DNA of 64,000 nucleotides from an uncultured Clostridia bacterium (lineage in GTDB: Bacteria > Bacillota > Clostridia > Oscillospirales > Ruminococcaceae): NCBI GenBank assembly GCA_944382875.1, contig CALWNQ010000002.1, forward strand, positions 124,001 to 188,000, written 5' to 3'. The notes beneath the pieces were generated by a model. It was not told where the DNA came from and did not search any database. It saw nothing but the letters and a program-made list of their open reading frames with translations. Both the position numbers and the translations under genes were made by a program. Positions 33,865-43,088 of the stretch are shown in pieces; position 1 is the stretch's first letter; every line of letters begins with the position of its first letter.

Positions 33865-34308
33865 TCAAATGCCAAGCTGTTTTTCCAAAAGGTCCGCGGC
33901 AAAGGCGATCAGCCCGCCACAGGGGCGCTTCTGGTAGTAAGCAGCTGTCCGCTCCTCCGGAACAGGCACATCCTTCCCCGCCGGAAGCCCCAAAAGATCC
34001 CGGCAGATATAGGAGCCTTTTTCCTTTGCAAAGCTTTCCGCAAACTGCTGGATTTCCTTATAGAGCGCTGTTTTGGCGTCGTGGTCGTTGGGATCAGCCG
34101 AACCGTGCAGCATCCCCAGCACAATCGCCGCGCCGGAAACCGCGCCGCAGATTTCCCGCAGCCGGCCGACACCGCCGCCCAATCCGGATGCCATCCGCAT
34201 CGCTGTTTTGCGGTCAAGCCCCATTTCTGGAGCAAACGCCAGCACCATCGACTGACAGCAGTTGCAGCCGTTTTCAAAATACTGCCTGGCCAGTTCCCCT
34301 TTTGCCAT
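33865..34308 (-). CDS. C_GCAxxG_C_C family redox protein
   Basis: A 147-residue protein with NGCNCCQSM near the N-terminus, GGGVGRLREICGAVSGA in the middle, and later YICRDLLG and KRPCGG, the pattern of the C_GCAxxG_C_C family (putative redox or cluster-binding proteins). Start MAKGELARQ with AAGGTGG upstream. It follows mrp by 10 bases, which suggests a link to Fe-S handling. Biochemical function is unknown. Confidence 0.85.
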   Translation of the reverse strand: MAKGELARQYFENGCNCCQSMVLAFAPEMGLDRKTAMRMASGLGGGVGRLREICGAVSGAAIVLGMLHGSADPNDHDAKTALYKEIQQFAESFAKEKGSYICRDLLGLPAGKDVPVPEERTAAYYQKRPCGGLIAFAADLLEKQLGI

Positions 34309-34318
34309 TTTTTCCACC

Positions 34319-35155
34319 TTATTTCAGCAGCGCTTCCACCGTGTCGGCAGCAGAATCCAACCAATCTCCTTCAAATAGCTCCATCGCACCTTTGTCGCAG
34401 GCTTTTGCGATCTTGGGATCAAACGGAAGCCGTCCCAAAACGCGTAGGCCGTGCTGGCCGGCGGCTTCTTCCACATGGCTTTCCCCAAAGATCTGGAACG
34501 CTTTTCCGCAGTCCGGGCAGGTGACATAGCTCATGTTCTCCACAATACCCAGGATCGGGATGTTCATTTGTTCCGCCATCCGGACCGCTTTGGTCACGAT
34601 CATCGAAACCAGTTCCTGCGGGGAGGTGACCACAATAATCCCGTCCACCGGGAGGGACTGGAAGACGGTCAGCGGAACATCGCCGGTTCCGGGGGGCATA
34701 TCCACAAACATAAAGTCCACGTCGTTCCAGATGACATCTGTCCAAAACTGTTTGACGGTTCCGGCAATCACCGGTCCGCGCCAGACAACCGGGGTGGTGT
34801 CATCTTCGAGCAGCAAGTTGACCGACATCACTTCGATACCGGTTTTGGTGTTGACCGGGTAAATTCCGCTTTCATCCCCCATTGCCCGTTCGTGCAGGCC
34901 GAACACCTTGGGGATGGAGGGACCGGTAACATCGGCATCCAGAATGGCTGTCTGATAGCCGCGGCGCTGCAACAGGACCGACATCATGGAGGTGACAAGG
35001 CTCTTACCAACGCCGCCCTTGCCGCTGACGACGCCAATTACTTTTTTAATACTGCTCAATTCATGTGGCTTTTCCAGAAAGCTGGCAGGCTGCCCGCCGG
35101 ATCTGGAAGGGCAGTTTTCGCCGCATGTTTCGCAGTTGTGCGTACATTCGCTCAT
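34319..35155 (-). CDS. mrp: Mrp/NBP35 family Fe-S carrier ATPase
   Basis: A 278-residue P-loop ATPase with deviant Walker A GKGGVGKS (about residues 45-52) and CPDCGKAF near residue 215 supplying the bridging Cys pair. An N-terminal extension with four Cys (ECTHNCETCGENC) resembles the extra cluster site of NBP35. Family role: scaffold or carrier for [4Fe-4S] clusters. Confidence 0.93.
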   Translation of the reverse strand: MSECTHNCETCGENCPSRSGGQPASFLEKPHELSSIKKVIGVVSGKGGVGKSLVTSMMSVLLQRRGYQTAILDADVTGPSIPKVFGLHERAMGDESGIYPVNTKTGIEVMSVNLLLEDDTTPVVWRGPVIAGTVKQFWTDVIWNDVDFMFVDMPPGTGDVPLTVFQSLPVDGIIVVTSPQELVSMIVTKAVRMAEQMNIPILGIVENMSYVTCPDCGKAFQIFGESHVEEAAGQHGLRVLGRLPFDPKIAKACDKGAMELFEGDWLDSAADTVEALLK

Positions 35156-35209
35156 GAAAACGCTTCCTCTCTTTTAAACAGTCGGATGAAGATCATCCAC
35201 CAAATCGAT

Positions 35210-35238
35210 ATTATATCATATTTGTATAGAAATAGCAA
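35210..35238 (-). promoter_or_regulatory. sigma-A promoter of mrp
   Basis: Minus strand TTGCTA (35238-35233), 17-bp spacer, TATAAT (35215-35210). Confidence 0.75.
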
Positions 35239-35265
35239 CGCCTTTTGCAAAATCACCGGAAAAGC

Positions 35266-36078
35266 TTACCGCTTTTTCAGCTTTTCACGCAGCTTTTCCA
35301 GCGTTTCGGAATAACGCGGCGCGTTCAGATGCGGGAATGCATTCATCAAACGGCGCACCGAATGGCTTTTTTCCAGCCCGACAGCCAGCACCTTTTCCTT
35401 TTTCTGTTCCAGATATTCCCGGAACGAAACACCCTCCGGCAGCCGGTATTTTTCCAGCCGCGCTTCGATGCCCTCTGCCTTTTCCTGGAACTCCTCACGA
35501 AGCTGTGCAAAGATTTCCTCTCGCTTTTCTCCGATTTCCGCGAAAATTTTCCGCACTTCCTCCAGTTTTCCTTTCATAATCAGGATGGAGCGGACTGTCA
35601 CAAAGGTATCCGCCACCATAATACAGAAGATTGCAGCAGAAATCCACGGAAGCAGCGATTGCGGAATCTTCCGAACAAGATCGGTCACGAGAGGATGCAG
35701 AAAGAGCATCATAATCACAGACAGCACACCGAACATCAGGGAATTGAGCAAGCAAACGCGACCGTTGATCTGAAACCGGTAATGGGAGTAATCCCACCAC
35801 CGCATGTGGAAGAGTTTTTCCATTAATACCGAGGTGATATATTCAAGCACAGTTGTGATCACCATCCCGGCTAAAAACAGAATGATAGGATTTTTGGCAG
35901 CCGGGCTGAGGAGCAGGACAACCAAAACCGCCCCCACACCGTATACCGGGCAGACCGGCCCGTTTAGGAAACCGCGGTTGACCAGCTTGCGCTGGATGAT
36001 GGAGCAATAAACTGTTTCACAAACCCAGCCGAGCACACTGTAAATGATAAAATAGAGAAACCAGCGGCATAGAATCAT
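35266..36078 (-). CDS. putative ABC transporter permease (CmpB/PF06541 family) membrane protein
   Basis: A 270-residue protein with five membrane helices in the first ~165 residues (YSVLGWVCETVYCSI, NRGFLNGPVCPVYGVGA and WWDYSHYRFQINGRVCL are family hallmarks), followed by a charged C-terminal region with coiled-coil tendency. Function unknown despite the family name. It lies 13 bases downstream of the activase pair and may be in that transcript. Confidence 0.8.
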   Translation of the reverse strand: MILCRWFLYFIIYSVLGWVCETVYCSIIQRKLVNRGFLNGPVCPVYGVGAVLVVLLLSPAAKNPIILFLAGMVITTVLEYITSVLMEKLFHMRWWDYSHYRFQINGRVCLLNSLMFGVLSVIMMLFLHPLVTDLVRKIPQSLLPWISAAIFCIMVADTFVTVRSILIMKGKLEEVRKIFAEIGEKREEIFAQLREEFQEKAEGIEARLEKYRLPEGVSFREYLEQKKEKVLAVGLEKSHSVRRLMNAFPHLNAPRYSETLEKLREKLKKR

Positions 36079-36091
36079 CCCAATATCTCCC

Positions 36092-37330
36092 TTATATATC
36101 TTTTCGGGCGTTTGCGAGCATCAGTTTGATGCGGTTCTGCTGGTTGACGGCACTGGCGCCGGGGTCGTAGTCCACCGCCACAATGTTGGCGTCCGGGTTC
36201 TTTTCCTTTACGGCACGGATCATCCCTTTTGCGACGATATGGTTTGGCAGGCAGCCAAACGGCTGGGTGCAAATGATGTTGTTAACGCCCTGGTGAATGA
36301 GTTCCGCCATCTCAGCAGTCAGCAGCCATCCCTCTCCCATCTTGACACCATGGCTGATATACGGATCGGCAAGCGTGACTGTTGTGGAAAAAGGCGTGGG
36401 CGGTGCAAAAACACCGTGTTCCCGGATAATGTCGATAATATCCTTCTGCTTTTTCAGCAGGAATTGATATACCACGCCGTTTGCGGTACTTTTTAAGAAA
36501 TTTCCGCCGTACAAACGCCGGTCTTCCATCCCGTTGAACACACAGTACATACAAAAGTCAAGCAGCCCCGGCACCACAACCTCAGCACCCTCTGAAAGCA
36601 GAAACGCTTCCAGATTGTTGTTTCCGAGCGGAGAATACTTCACATAAATTTCCCCGACAATACCAACGCGCACCTTTTTTTCTTTGGATTTCGGAATACT
36701 CGCAAAATCGTCCAGAATTTCCCGATAAAAACGGCGGATATGGCTGTACCGGACAATTTTTGTCTTAGAGAAATCATCGAGCAGCTTTTTCTCCCACCGG
36801 TCAACCATCGCCTGGGTATCCCCGGCGTGCAGCTCATACGGCTTGCACTGGTTGGAAAGCAGGGTTAAAAAGTCGCCCAACAGCACCGCATAAACCAGCT
36901 GAATCAAGATCGGTACCGTCACCTGGAAGCCGGGGTTCTTTTCCAAGCCTGTGAAAGAAAGAGAAATGACCGGAATATTCCCGTAGCCGCTCTTCTGGAG
37001 CGCCTTGCGCAGCAGGTGAATATAGTTGGAAGCACGGCATCCGCCGCCGGTCTGGGTAATGAGCAGCGCCACTTTGTCCAAGTCATACTTCCCGCTTTCC
37101 AGAGCATCAATCATCTGCCCGATGACAAGCAGCGCCGGGTAGCAGGTGTCGTTGTGGACGTTGCGCAGTCCCTCGTTGATAACCGCCTGGCTTTCATTGG
37201 AGAGGATTTCAGTGTGGTAGCCGTGCTGGTTAAAAATCTGGGCCATCAGATGGAAGTGAATCGGAAGCATTGTAGGGATGAGTATGGTGTGCGTTTCCCG
37301 CATTTCTTTTGTAAAAATGACTCGTTCCAT
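36092..37330 (-). CDS. 2-hydroxyacyl-CoA dehydratase-like protein (activase partner)
   Basis: A 412-residue protein matching the C-terminal part of the long single-chain CoA-enzyme activase homologues, with the 2-hydroxyacyl-CoA dehydratase D-component-like fold: GGGCRASNYIHLLRKAL and GVNNIICTQPFGCLPNHI hold conserved Cys residues likely to bind an Fe-S cluster. Its ATG shares one base with the stop of the upstream gene (TGATG), so the two subunits are coupled. Confidence 0.82.
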   Translation of the reverse strand: MERVIFTKEMRETHTILIPTMLPIHFHLMAQIFNQHGYHTEILSNESQAVINEGLRNVHNDTCYPALLVIGQMIDALESGKYDLDKVALLITQTGGGCRASNYIHLLRKALQKSGYGNIPVISLSFTGLEKNPGFQVTVPILIQLVYAVLLGDFLTLLSNQCKPYELHAGDTQAMVDRWEKKLLDDFSKTKIVRYSHIRRFYREILDDFASIPKSKEKKVRVGIVGEIYVKYSPLGNNNLEAFLLSEGAEVVVPGLLDFCMYCVFNGMEDRRLYGGNFLKSTANGVVYQFLLKKQKDIIDIIREHGVFAPPTPFSTTVTLADPYISHGVKMGEGWLLTAEMAELIHQGVNNIICTQPFGCLPNHIVAKGMIRAVKEKNPDANIVAVDYDPGASAVNQQNRIKLMLANARKDI

Positions 37331-40275
37331 CAGTTCTGTTCCTTTCCATCCGCGGCGTCCCGTTCCTCAATCGCGCCGATCAGGCTGCGGAGGCGGATTC
37401 TAACCGCACCGAGGTTGTTAATTTCATCAATTTTGAGCTGGGTGTAGAATTTGCCGCCTTTTTCCAGGATAGCGCGGACTTCATCGGTGGTAATCGCATC
37501 GATGCCGCATCCAAAGGAAACCAGCTGCACCAGCTCCAGATTTTTTCGTGTTGTGACATATTTGGCAGCGTTATACAGGCGGGCATGATAGGTCCACTGG
37601 TTTAACACATCCACCTTCTGCGGCTCGACCAGGTCGCTGACTGCGTCTTCGGTAATCACCGCAAGCCCAAGCGAGTTCAACAGCTTGTCGATGCCGTGGT
37701 TGATCTCCGGGTCGACATGATAGGGCCTTCCGGCGAGCACAACTGCCTGGCGGTGGTTTTGATCCGCCCAATCGAGAATCCGGCGTCCCTCCGCTGCCGT
37801 TTCGGACTTCCACTTTGCATAGGCGGCATAAGCCGCAGCTGCTGCTTTTTTCACTTCCGCTTTGGTAATACCGGAAAATTCCTGTCCAAAATACTCCGCT
37901 GCCTTTTTGACAAAATCCTTTTCCCTGTGCAGTCCGAAATATGGGTAAAGGAATCGGGTTTCATGCAGGCGGGCAACATTGGACTTCAAAAGCTCCGGAT
38001 AATAAGCCACAACCGGGCAGTTGTAATGGTTGTCGCCTTTATGCTCGTCAAAATTATACGCCAGACAGGGGTCGAAGATGACCGGTACCTTTTGATCCAG
38101 CAGGTATTCGATGTGGCCGTGAACCAGTTTTGCCGGATAGCACACTGTGTCGGACGGGATAGTATACCGTCCCTTTGCATAAATGTCCAATGTTGTGATG
38201 GGTGAAACCACCACTTCAAATCCAAGCTCGGTGAAAAATGCAAACCAAAACGGCAGGTTTTCATACATGTTCAGCGCAAGCGGAATGCCAATTTTGCCGC
38301 GCGGCCCTTCTTTTGGAGTGAGGGCGCGGATTCGTTCCAGCTTCCACTGCACCATATTGGGCAAAACCTCTTTGTTTTTCATGCCGAGCGGGCGTTCGCA
38401 CTTATTCCCCGAAATAAACTTCCTTCCGTTTGCAAAGGTGTTGACGGTCAGCGCACAATGGTTGTTGCAAAGTCCGCAGTTGACCGAACGGGCGGTATGG
38501 GTAAAGTGCTGCAGCTCATCAAGAGTAAAGAGGGTGGATTTCTCAAGGCGAAGGCTTTTCGCGTACAGTGCGGCGCCGTATGCCCCCATCAAACCGGCAA
38601 TTGTAGGCCGAATGACTTCCCCGCCGATTTCCCGCTCAAAGCTCCGGAGAACGGCGTCGTTGTAGAATGTTCCGCCCTGTACGACGATGTGTTTGCCGAG
38701 TTCATCGGCAGAATGGGCACGGATGACCTTATAAATTGCGTTTTTAACCACGCTCATCGAAAGCCCCGCGCTGATGTCGTCCACTCCGGCGCCGTCTTTC
38801 TGCGCCTGTTTGACCGAAGAATTCATAAACACCGTGCAGCGGGAACCGAGGTCAACCGGATTTTTCGCAAACAGCCCAGCCTTGGCAAAATCAGCGATTT
38901 CATACCCCATGGAACGGGCGAAAGTTTCAATAAAGGAACCGCAGCCAGACGAACAGGCTTCGTTGAGCATGATGCTGTCAATCGAATTATTCTTCACCTG
39001 GAAACACTTGATATCCTGCCCGCCGATATCGAGGATAAAATCCACCTGCGGATTGAAAAAGCGTGCCGCACGAAAATGCGCCATCGTTTCCACCAGCCCG
39101 GCGTCCACCGAAAATGCGTTCTGGATCAGCTCTTCACCATAGCCGGTGGCTGCGCTGCCTAAGATCTCCACCCGGTCCCCGCACAAAGTGCGGATTTTGA
39201 TCAGTTCATCGCGAATGATCTGCACCGGATTGCCGCGGTTGGAACCGTAATATTGGTACAAGATCTCCCCTTTGTCAGTAATCAGGACAACTTTGGTTGT
39301 CGTGGAACCGCAGTCAATCCCCAGGTAAGCCGGGCCGCTGTAGGATGCAATATCCTTGTGCGGAACTGTCGCTTTGGCATGGCGCGCCTTAAATTTCTCG
39401 TATTTCGCTTCGTTTTCAAAGAGCGGCTTCAGGTGCCGGCTGCCGGAAGTGTCACTTTTAGCCGACTCGATCTTATTGAGCAGTTCGGACAAAGTGAGCC
39501 GGTTTCCGGATTCTGCCGCATAAATCGCGGTGCCAAGCGCCACCGAAAACTGTCCCAAGTCCGGGAACAACGCGTTTTCGGGAGAAAGGCGGAGTGTTTC
39601 GGAAAACCGTTTCTGCAATTCTTTGAAGAAATGGAGCGGGCCACCCAAAAAGGCAACCTTTCCCTTGATGGCGCGCCCTTGTGCCAGGCCGGTAATGGTT
39701 TGGTCAACCACCGCCTGGAAAATACTGGCGGCTATATCTTCTTTTCGCGCACCCTGGTTCAAAAGCGGCTGGATATCCGATTTGGCAAATACACCACACC
39801 GGGAAGCAATCGGATAAATTTTCTCATGCCGGGAAGCAAGCTGGTCCAGCTGCTCGGGCGTTACATCAAGCAAGGAAGCCATCTGGTCAATAAACGCGCC
39901 GGTTCCGCCGGCACAGGTGCCGTTCATTCGCTCCTCCACACCGCCGGTCAGAAAGAGGATTTTTGCATCTTCACCGCCAAGCTCAATTACAATATCTACG
40001 CCGTCCGAAAAATAAGTAACCGCTTTTCCGGTAGCGTACACTTCCTGCACAAATTCCAGCCCTGCCGCTTTGGCAAGGCCGAACCCTGCGGAACCGGACA
40101 GCGCAACAGCAAACGGCTCCTTTCCGATGATACCGGCAGCTTCCCGCAGAATTTCCGCCGTTTTCTGGCGCACCTGTGAAAAATGCCGTTCATAATGCCG
40201 GAAAAGCAGTTCTTCATCCTGCATTACTACGACTTTTACTGTTGTTGATCCGATATCAATTCCTACACGCAGCAT
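37330..40275 (-). CDS. 2-hydroxyacyl-CoA dehydratase activase, tandem ASKHA ATPase (BcrAD/BadFG) with DUF2229
   Basis: A 981-residue protein. Two ASKHA ATPase domains lie in tandem: GIDIGSTTVKVVVM at residues ~5 with GGTGAFIDQMA, and LGIDCGSTTTKVVLI at ~315 with SSGCGSFIETFA, whose Cys residues are of the type holding the bridging [4Fe-4S] cluster. A Cys-rich stretch CGLCNNHCAL precedes the C-terminal DUF2229 domain. These proteins couple ATP hydrolysis to low-potential electron transfer. Start MLRVGIDIG at 40275 with GAGGAGGA. It overlaps the end of the TetR gene by 20 bases. No canonical dehydratase for fermentation is nearby, so the partner is the downstream subunit. Confidence 0.9.
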   Translation of the reverse strand: MLRVGIDIGSTTVKVVVMQDEELLFRHYERHFSQVRQKTAEILREAAGIIGKEPFAVALSGSAGFGLAKAAGLEFVQEVYATGKAVTYFSDGVDIVIELGGEDAKILFLTGGVEERMNGTCAGGTGAFIDQMASLLDVTPEQLDQLASRHEKIYPIASRCGVFAKSDIQPLLNQGARKEDIAASIFQAVVDQTITGLAQGRAIKGKVAFLGGPLHFFKELQKRFSETLRLSPENALFPDLGQFSVALGTAIYAAESGNRLTLSELLNKIESAKSDTSGSRHLKPLFENEAKYEKFKARHAKATVPHKDIASYSGPAYLGIDCGSTTTKVVLITDKGEILYQYYGSNRGNPVQIIRDELIKIRTLCGDRVEILGSAATGYGEELIQNAFSVDAGLVETMAHFRAARFFNPQVDFILDIGGQDIKCFQVKNNSIDSIMLNEACSSGCGSFIETFARSMGYEIADFAKAGLFAKNPVDLGSRCTVFMNSSVKQAQKDGAGVDDISAGLSMSVVKNAIYKVIRAHSADELGKHIVVQGGTFYNDAVLRSFEREIGGEVIRPTIAGLMGAYGAALYAKSLRLEKSTLFTLDELQHFTHTARSVNCGLCNNHCALTVNTFANGRKFISGNKCERPLGMKNKEVLPNMVQWKLERIRALTPKEGPRGKIGIPLALNMYENLPFWFAFFTELGFEVVVSPITTLDIYAKGRYTIPSDTVCYPAKLVHGHIEYLLDQKVPVIFDPCLAYNFDEHKGDNHYNCPVVAYYPELLKSNVARLHETRFLYPYFGLHREKDFVKKAAEYFGQEFSGITKAEVKKAAAAAYAAYAKWKSETAAEGRRILDWADQNHRQAVVLAGRPYHVDPEINHGIDKLLNSLGLAVITEDAVSDLVEPQKVDVLNQWTYHARLYNAAKYVTTRKNLELVQLVSFGCGIDAITTDEVRAILEKGGKFYTQLKIDEINNLGAVRIRLRSLIGAIEERDAADGKEQN

Positions 40276-40918
40276 GGATATCCTCCTCGACGCCTGTTGC
40301 AGATGGCGCAATCATTCCGTTTAACAAAATTCCCAATACCTTTTCATATTCATCCCGAAAACCTGTTAAAACATTTTTCACACTCTCGGGATGCCGTCTT
40401 ATTTTATCTAAATATTTTCTCTGTAGTTGTTCCGTTGCGCTGAGCATCAGTTCCAACGCAACTTCCCGATCCGTCCCCGGCCGAAGCGGACAATGGTTCA
40501 GATAAGAACGAAAGCGTTCCGATTTTTTCCGCATTAGATTTTCCCGCAATTTATTCTCACCCGGCCAACAAACAGCCGATGTCCCCGAAATAAAATCCTC
40601 AATTATGGAGTAGTGATGAAAATGATCGGCGAAAAAATTCAGTTGCCGACGAAAAAACTCTTCCACTTGATGGGCTGTACAAAGTCCCCCATCGCAAACA
40701 GGCTGCTCCGCCCGTTCCATATCTTCCACGCATTGTTTCACCACTTCACAAAAAAGCTTTTTCTTATTTTGATAGTAATGAAACAAAAGACCTTTTGAAA
40801 TCTCCGCCTGCTGGCAAATCCGGTTTGTTGACGCAGCTTCATATCCGCGCGCTGCAAATTCCGCAATCGCAGCGTCCAAAATTCTGCGCCGGCTGTCCGG
40901 TTTTTCTGTCAATTCCAT
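40256..40918 (-). CDS. TetR family regulator
   Basis: A 220-residue regulator. The N-terminal HTH (RRRILDAAIAEFAARGYEAASTNRICQQAEISKGLLFHYYQNK) is typical TetR, given here only as residues ~10-50 in outline: AAIAEFAARGYEAAS, then ISKGLLFHYYQNK. The C-terminal ligand domain has no recognisable specificity. ATG 40918 with GGGAGG. It is first in the operon and overlaps the activase gene; a near-perfect palindrome over its own -35 box indicates autoregulation and control of the activase genes. Confidence 0.9.
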   Translation of the reverse strand: MELTEKPDSRRRILDAAIAEFAARGYEAASTNRICQQAEISKGLLFHYYQNKKKLFCEVVKQCVEDMERAEQPVCDGGLCTAHQVEEFFRRQLNFFADHFHHYSIIEDFISGTSAVCWPGENKLRENLMRKKSERFRSYLNHCPLRPGTDREVALELMLSATEQLQRKYLDKIRRHPESVKNVLTGFRDEYEKVLGILLNGMIAPSATGVEEDIHAACRN

Positions 40919-40960
40919 ATGTACCTCCCGACAGCAGTCCATTTCATTCCAACATAGTCT

Positions 40961-40988
40961 ATTATAGCATAGATTGACCATCTGGTCT
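40961..40988 (-). promoter_or_regulatory. promoter of the TetR-activase operon
   Basis: Minus strand AGACCA (40988-40983) as a poor -35, 16-bp spacer, TATAAT (40966-40961). The -35 lies inside the operator palindrome. Confidence 0.6.
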
Positions 40989-40992
40989 ATCT
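40971..40992. promoter_or_regulatory. probable TetR operator palindrome
   Basis: AGATTGACCA (40971-40980), two central bases TC, TGGTCTATCT (40983-40992). The arms match at 9 of 10 positions. The site covers the -35 and spacer of the TetR promoter, so bound repressor would block polymerase. Confidence 0.75.
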
Positions 40993-41063
40993 GCACAGTT
41001 CACAAACCTGCCAAACGGAATCGCAGAATTTTTCCTTTTTAAACAAAATTCGACAAAAAAATA

Positions 41064-41891
41064 TCAAAGCGAAAAGTATTGCTCCAATATGCGCGCAACG
41101 GCATCTTCGTCATTCGTATATGGAAACCGGACATCCGCGAGTCGCGCAACTTCCTCGGGTGCGTTTTTCACCGCGATTCCAAGTCCGCTTCCTGAAAGCA
41201 TGGAAATATCGTTCCATCCGTCGCCCACACAAATAACATCTTGCAGTTTGATTCCAAGCAACGCCGCCAACTGTCGAACCGCGTTGCCTTTATTCGCCTC
41301 CGCGGAAACATATTCGGCCAACGCAGGCGGCATCCGGTAGCCGAGTGCTCCTTCCGGTAAAACCTTTTCCATCCTGTCATAAAACCGCATAGCATATCCT
41401 TCAATCGGAGATAAAAAGAGCATTTTGGTAATTTCCCCTTCCAATTCACGAAGATCGGAAGGAAGCGGTTCCATTTTTCTGCCGGTGCGGATTTCAAATC
41501 CATTATCCCATATTTCCGGATTCCGGACATAAATCCTGTTTGTTGTATGCACACGAATCGATGCCTTTCCCATATCTTTAAAAAAAACCTCTCCGGTTTG
41601 CAAAAGCGCCTGTGCCGAAGGAACAGAAAGATAATTTCCCACTACCGCCTTTAGTGAAACCGCATCCACAATCATCGCTCCGCTGCAACAGATATAATAA
41701 TTTCCCGGGTAATCCAGTCCCAGTTCTTTCCCAAGATCCCCCAGTTTTTCATAAGGAGCGCGCCCGGAACAAAGGATCACGGAAATTCCCCGACGGATGG
41801 CTTCCCGGATCGTCTGTTTATTTTTTTCCGAAACCTTGCCGCTGCTGTTAAAAAGAGTTCCATCCAAATCGGTTGCTAGTAACTGATACAA
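41064..41891 (-). CDS. HAD superfamily (Cof-type, IIB) hydrolase
   Basis: A 275-residue Cof-like phosphatase. Motif I ATDLDGTLFNSSG is near residue 7, motif II CSGR near 43, and motif III/IV GDGWNDISML near 230. The start is TTG 41891 because ACGGAGGGA precedes it at good spacing; two in-frame ATGs lie upstream of that site. Probably acts on a sugar phosphate or flavin/PLP phosphate, as is general for the family. Confidence 0.87.
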   Translation of the reverse strand: MYQLLATDLDGTLFNSSGKVSEKNKQTIREAIRRGISVILCSGRAPYEKLGDLGKELGLDYPGNYYICCSGAMIVDAVSLKAVVGNYLSVPSAQALLQTGEVFFKDMGKASIRVHTTNRIYVRNPEIWDNGFEIRTGRKMEPLPSDLRELEGEITKMLFLSPIEGYAMRFYDRMEKVLPEGALGYRMPPALAEYVSAEANKGNAVRQLAALLGIKLQDVICVGDGWNDISMLSGSGLGIAVKNAPEEVARLADVRFPYTNDEDAVARILEQYFSL

Positions 41892-41913
41892 AAAAATCCC
41901 TCCGTAACTCATC

Positions 41914-41952
41914 ATAAAACCGGTTTGCCGCTCTTTTACAGCAAACCGGTTC
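41914..41952 (-). terminator. terminator of the tsaE-tsaB-rpiB-upp operon
   Basis: AAACCGGTTTGC and GCAAACCGGTT arms enclose ~11 bases, about 10 bases past the upp stop; a short T run follows. Confidence 0.7.
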
Positions 41953-41961
41953 CTGATTCTT

Positions 41962-42591
41962 TTATTTGGTGCCAAAAATCCGGTCACCGGCATCCCCCAG
42001 CCCCGGAACAATGTATTTGTGCTCATTTAAGCAGTCATCTTTTGCAGCTGCGTAAATCTGCACATCCGGATGCGCTTTAGAAAGCGCTTCCAGGCCCTCA
42101 GGCGCCGCAATGATACAGAGGAATTTGATAGAGGTTACCCCTTTGCTTTTTAGCTGAGTGATCGCATCGATTGCGCTGCCGCCGGTGGCCAGCATCGGAT
42201 CCAGCACAATGACTTCCCGTTTGGTGATGTCCGTCGGAAGTTTGCAATAATATTCGTGCGGCTCATAAGTTTCGGGATCGCGATACATTCCAATATGACC
42301 GATTTTGGCAGCGGGAACCAGATTGAGCATTCCTTCTACCATACCGAGTCCAGCACGCAGAATCGGGACAAACGCGACCTTACGGCCACTGATAACCTTG
42401 GTTTTTGCAATCGCAACCGGCGTTTCAATCTCCACTTCTTTTAAAGGCAGATCCCGTGTGGCTTCGTAGCACATAAGCATGGCAATTTCGGATACCAGTT
42501 CCCGGAAATCCTTGGAGCCGGTGTTTTTATCGCGCAGCAGTGAAATCTTGTGCTGAATGAGCGGGTGATCAAGTATAATGGGAGCAGACAT
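41962..42591 (-). CDS. upp: uracil phosphoribosyltransferase
   Basis: A 209-residue UPRTase for pyrimidine salvage. The PRPP loop [16 protein letters not shown] (about residues 128-143) and the uracil-binding end [13 protein letters not shown] are intact. ATG 42591 with GAGGAGGAA upstream. It lies 46 bases after rpiB, the usual rpiB-upp neighbourhood of Firmicutes. Confidence 0.96.
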   Translation of the reverse strand: MSAPIILDHPLIQHKISLLRDKNTGSKDFRELVSEIAMLMCYEATRDLPLKEVEIETPVAIAKTKVISGRKVAFVPILRAGLGMVEGMLNLVPAAKIGHIGMYRDPETYEPHEYYCKLPTDITKREVIVLDPMLATGGSAIDAITQLKSKGVTSIKFLCIIAAPEGLEALSKAHPDVQIYAAAKDDCLNEHKYIVPGLGDAGDRIFGTK

Positions 42592-42637
42592 GTCAAATTC
42601 CTCCTCTTGATATATAAGTTTAATGTATAGACTTTGT

Positions 42638-43075
42638 TTAATTATTTTCAAGCGCCATTACTTTATCAATTCGATTCTGATGACGGCCGCCTTCAAACGG
42701 TGTATCTAAAAACAGGTCGATCAGCTCTGCCGCCAGACCGGCGCCAACCACCCTTCCTCCCAAACAGAGGACATTGGCATTGTTGTGCAAACGGGTAAAT
42801 TTGGCAGAAAAAGCATCCGAACATGCGCAGGCGCGGATTCCTTTGACTTTGTTTGCAGCCATCGACATTCCGATTCCAGTCCCGCAAAATAAAACCGCTT
42901 TTTCACATTCGCCGGAAACTACGGCATCACAGGCAGGCTTCGCCATATCCGGATAATCACAGGATGCAGGAGAGTCGCATCCAAAATCCTTGTATGCGAT
43001 TCCTCTGGAATCCAGGTGCTTTTTCATTTCTTCTTTCAGGGCGAATCCGCCGTGATCGCTTGCAAGTGCTATCAT
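42638..43075 (-). CDS. rpiB: ribose-5-phosphate isomerase B
   Basis: A 145-residue RpiB/LacAB family isomerase. [17 protein letters not shown] at the start, the catalytic Cys segment [16 protein letters not shown] (about residue 65), and the [18 protein letters not shown] region are all present. It follows tsaB by 13 bases. Confidence 0.95.
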   Translation of the reverse strand: MIALASDHGGFALKEEMKKHLDSRGIAYKDFGCDSPASCDYPDMAKPACDAVVSGECEKAVLFCGTGIGMSMAANKVKGIRACACSDAFSAKFTRLHNNANVLCLGGRVVGAGLAAELIDLFLDTPFEGGRHQNRIDKVMALENN

Positions 43076-43088
43076 TTTCTGTTTCCTT

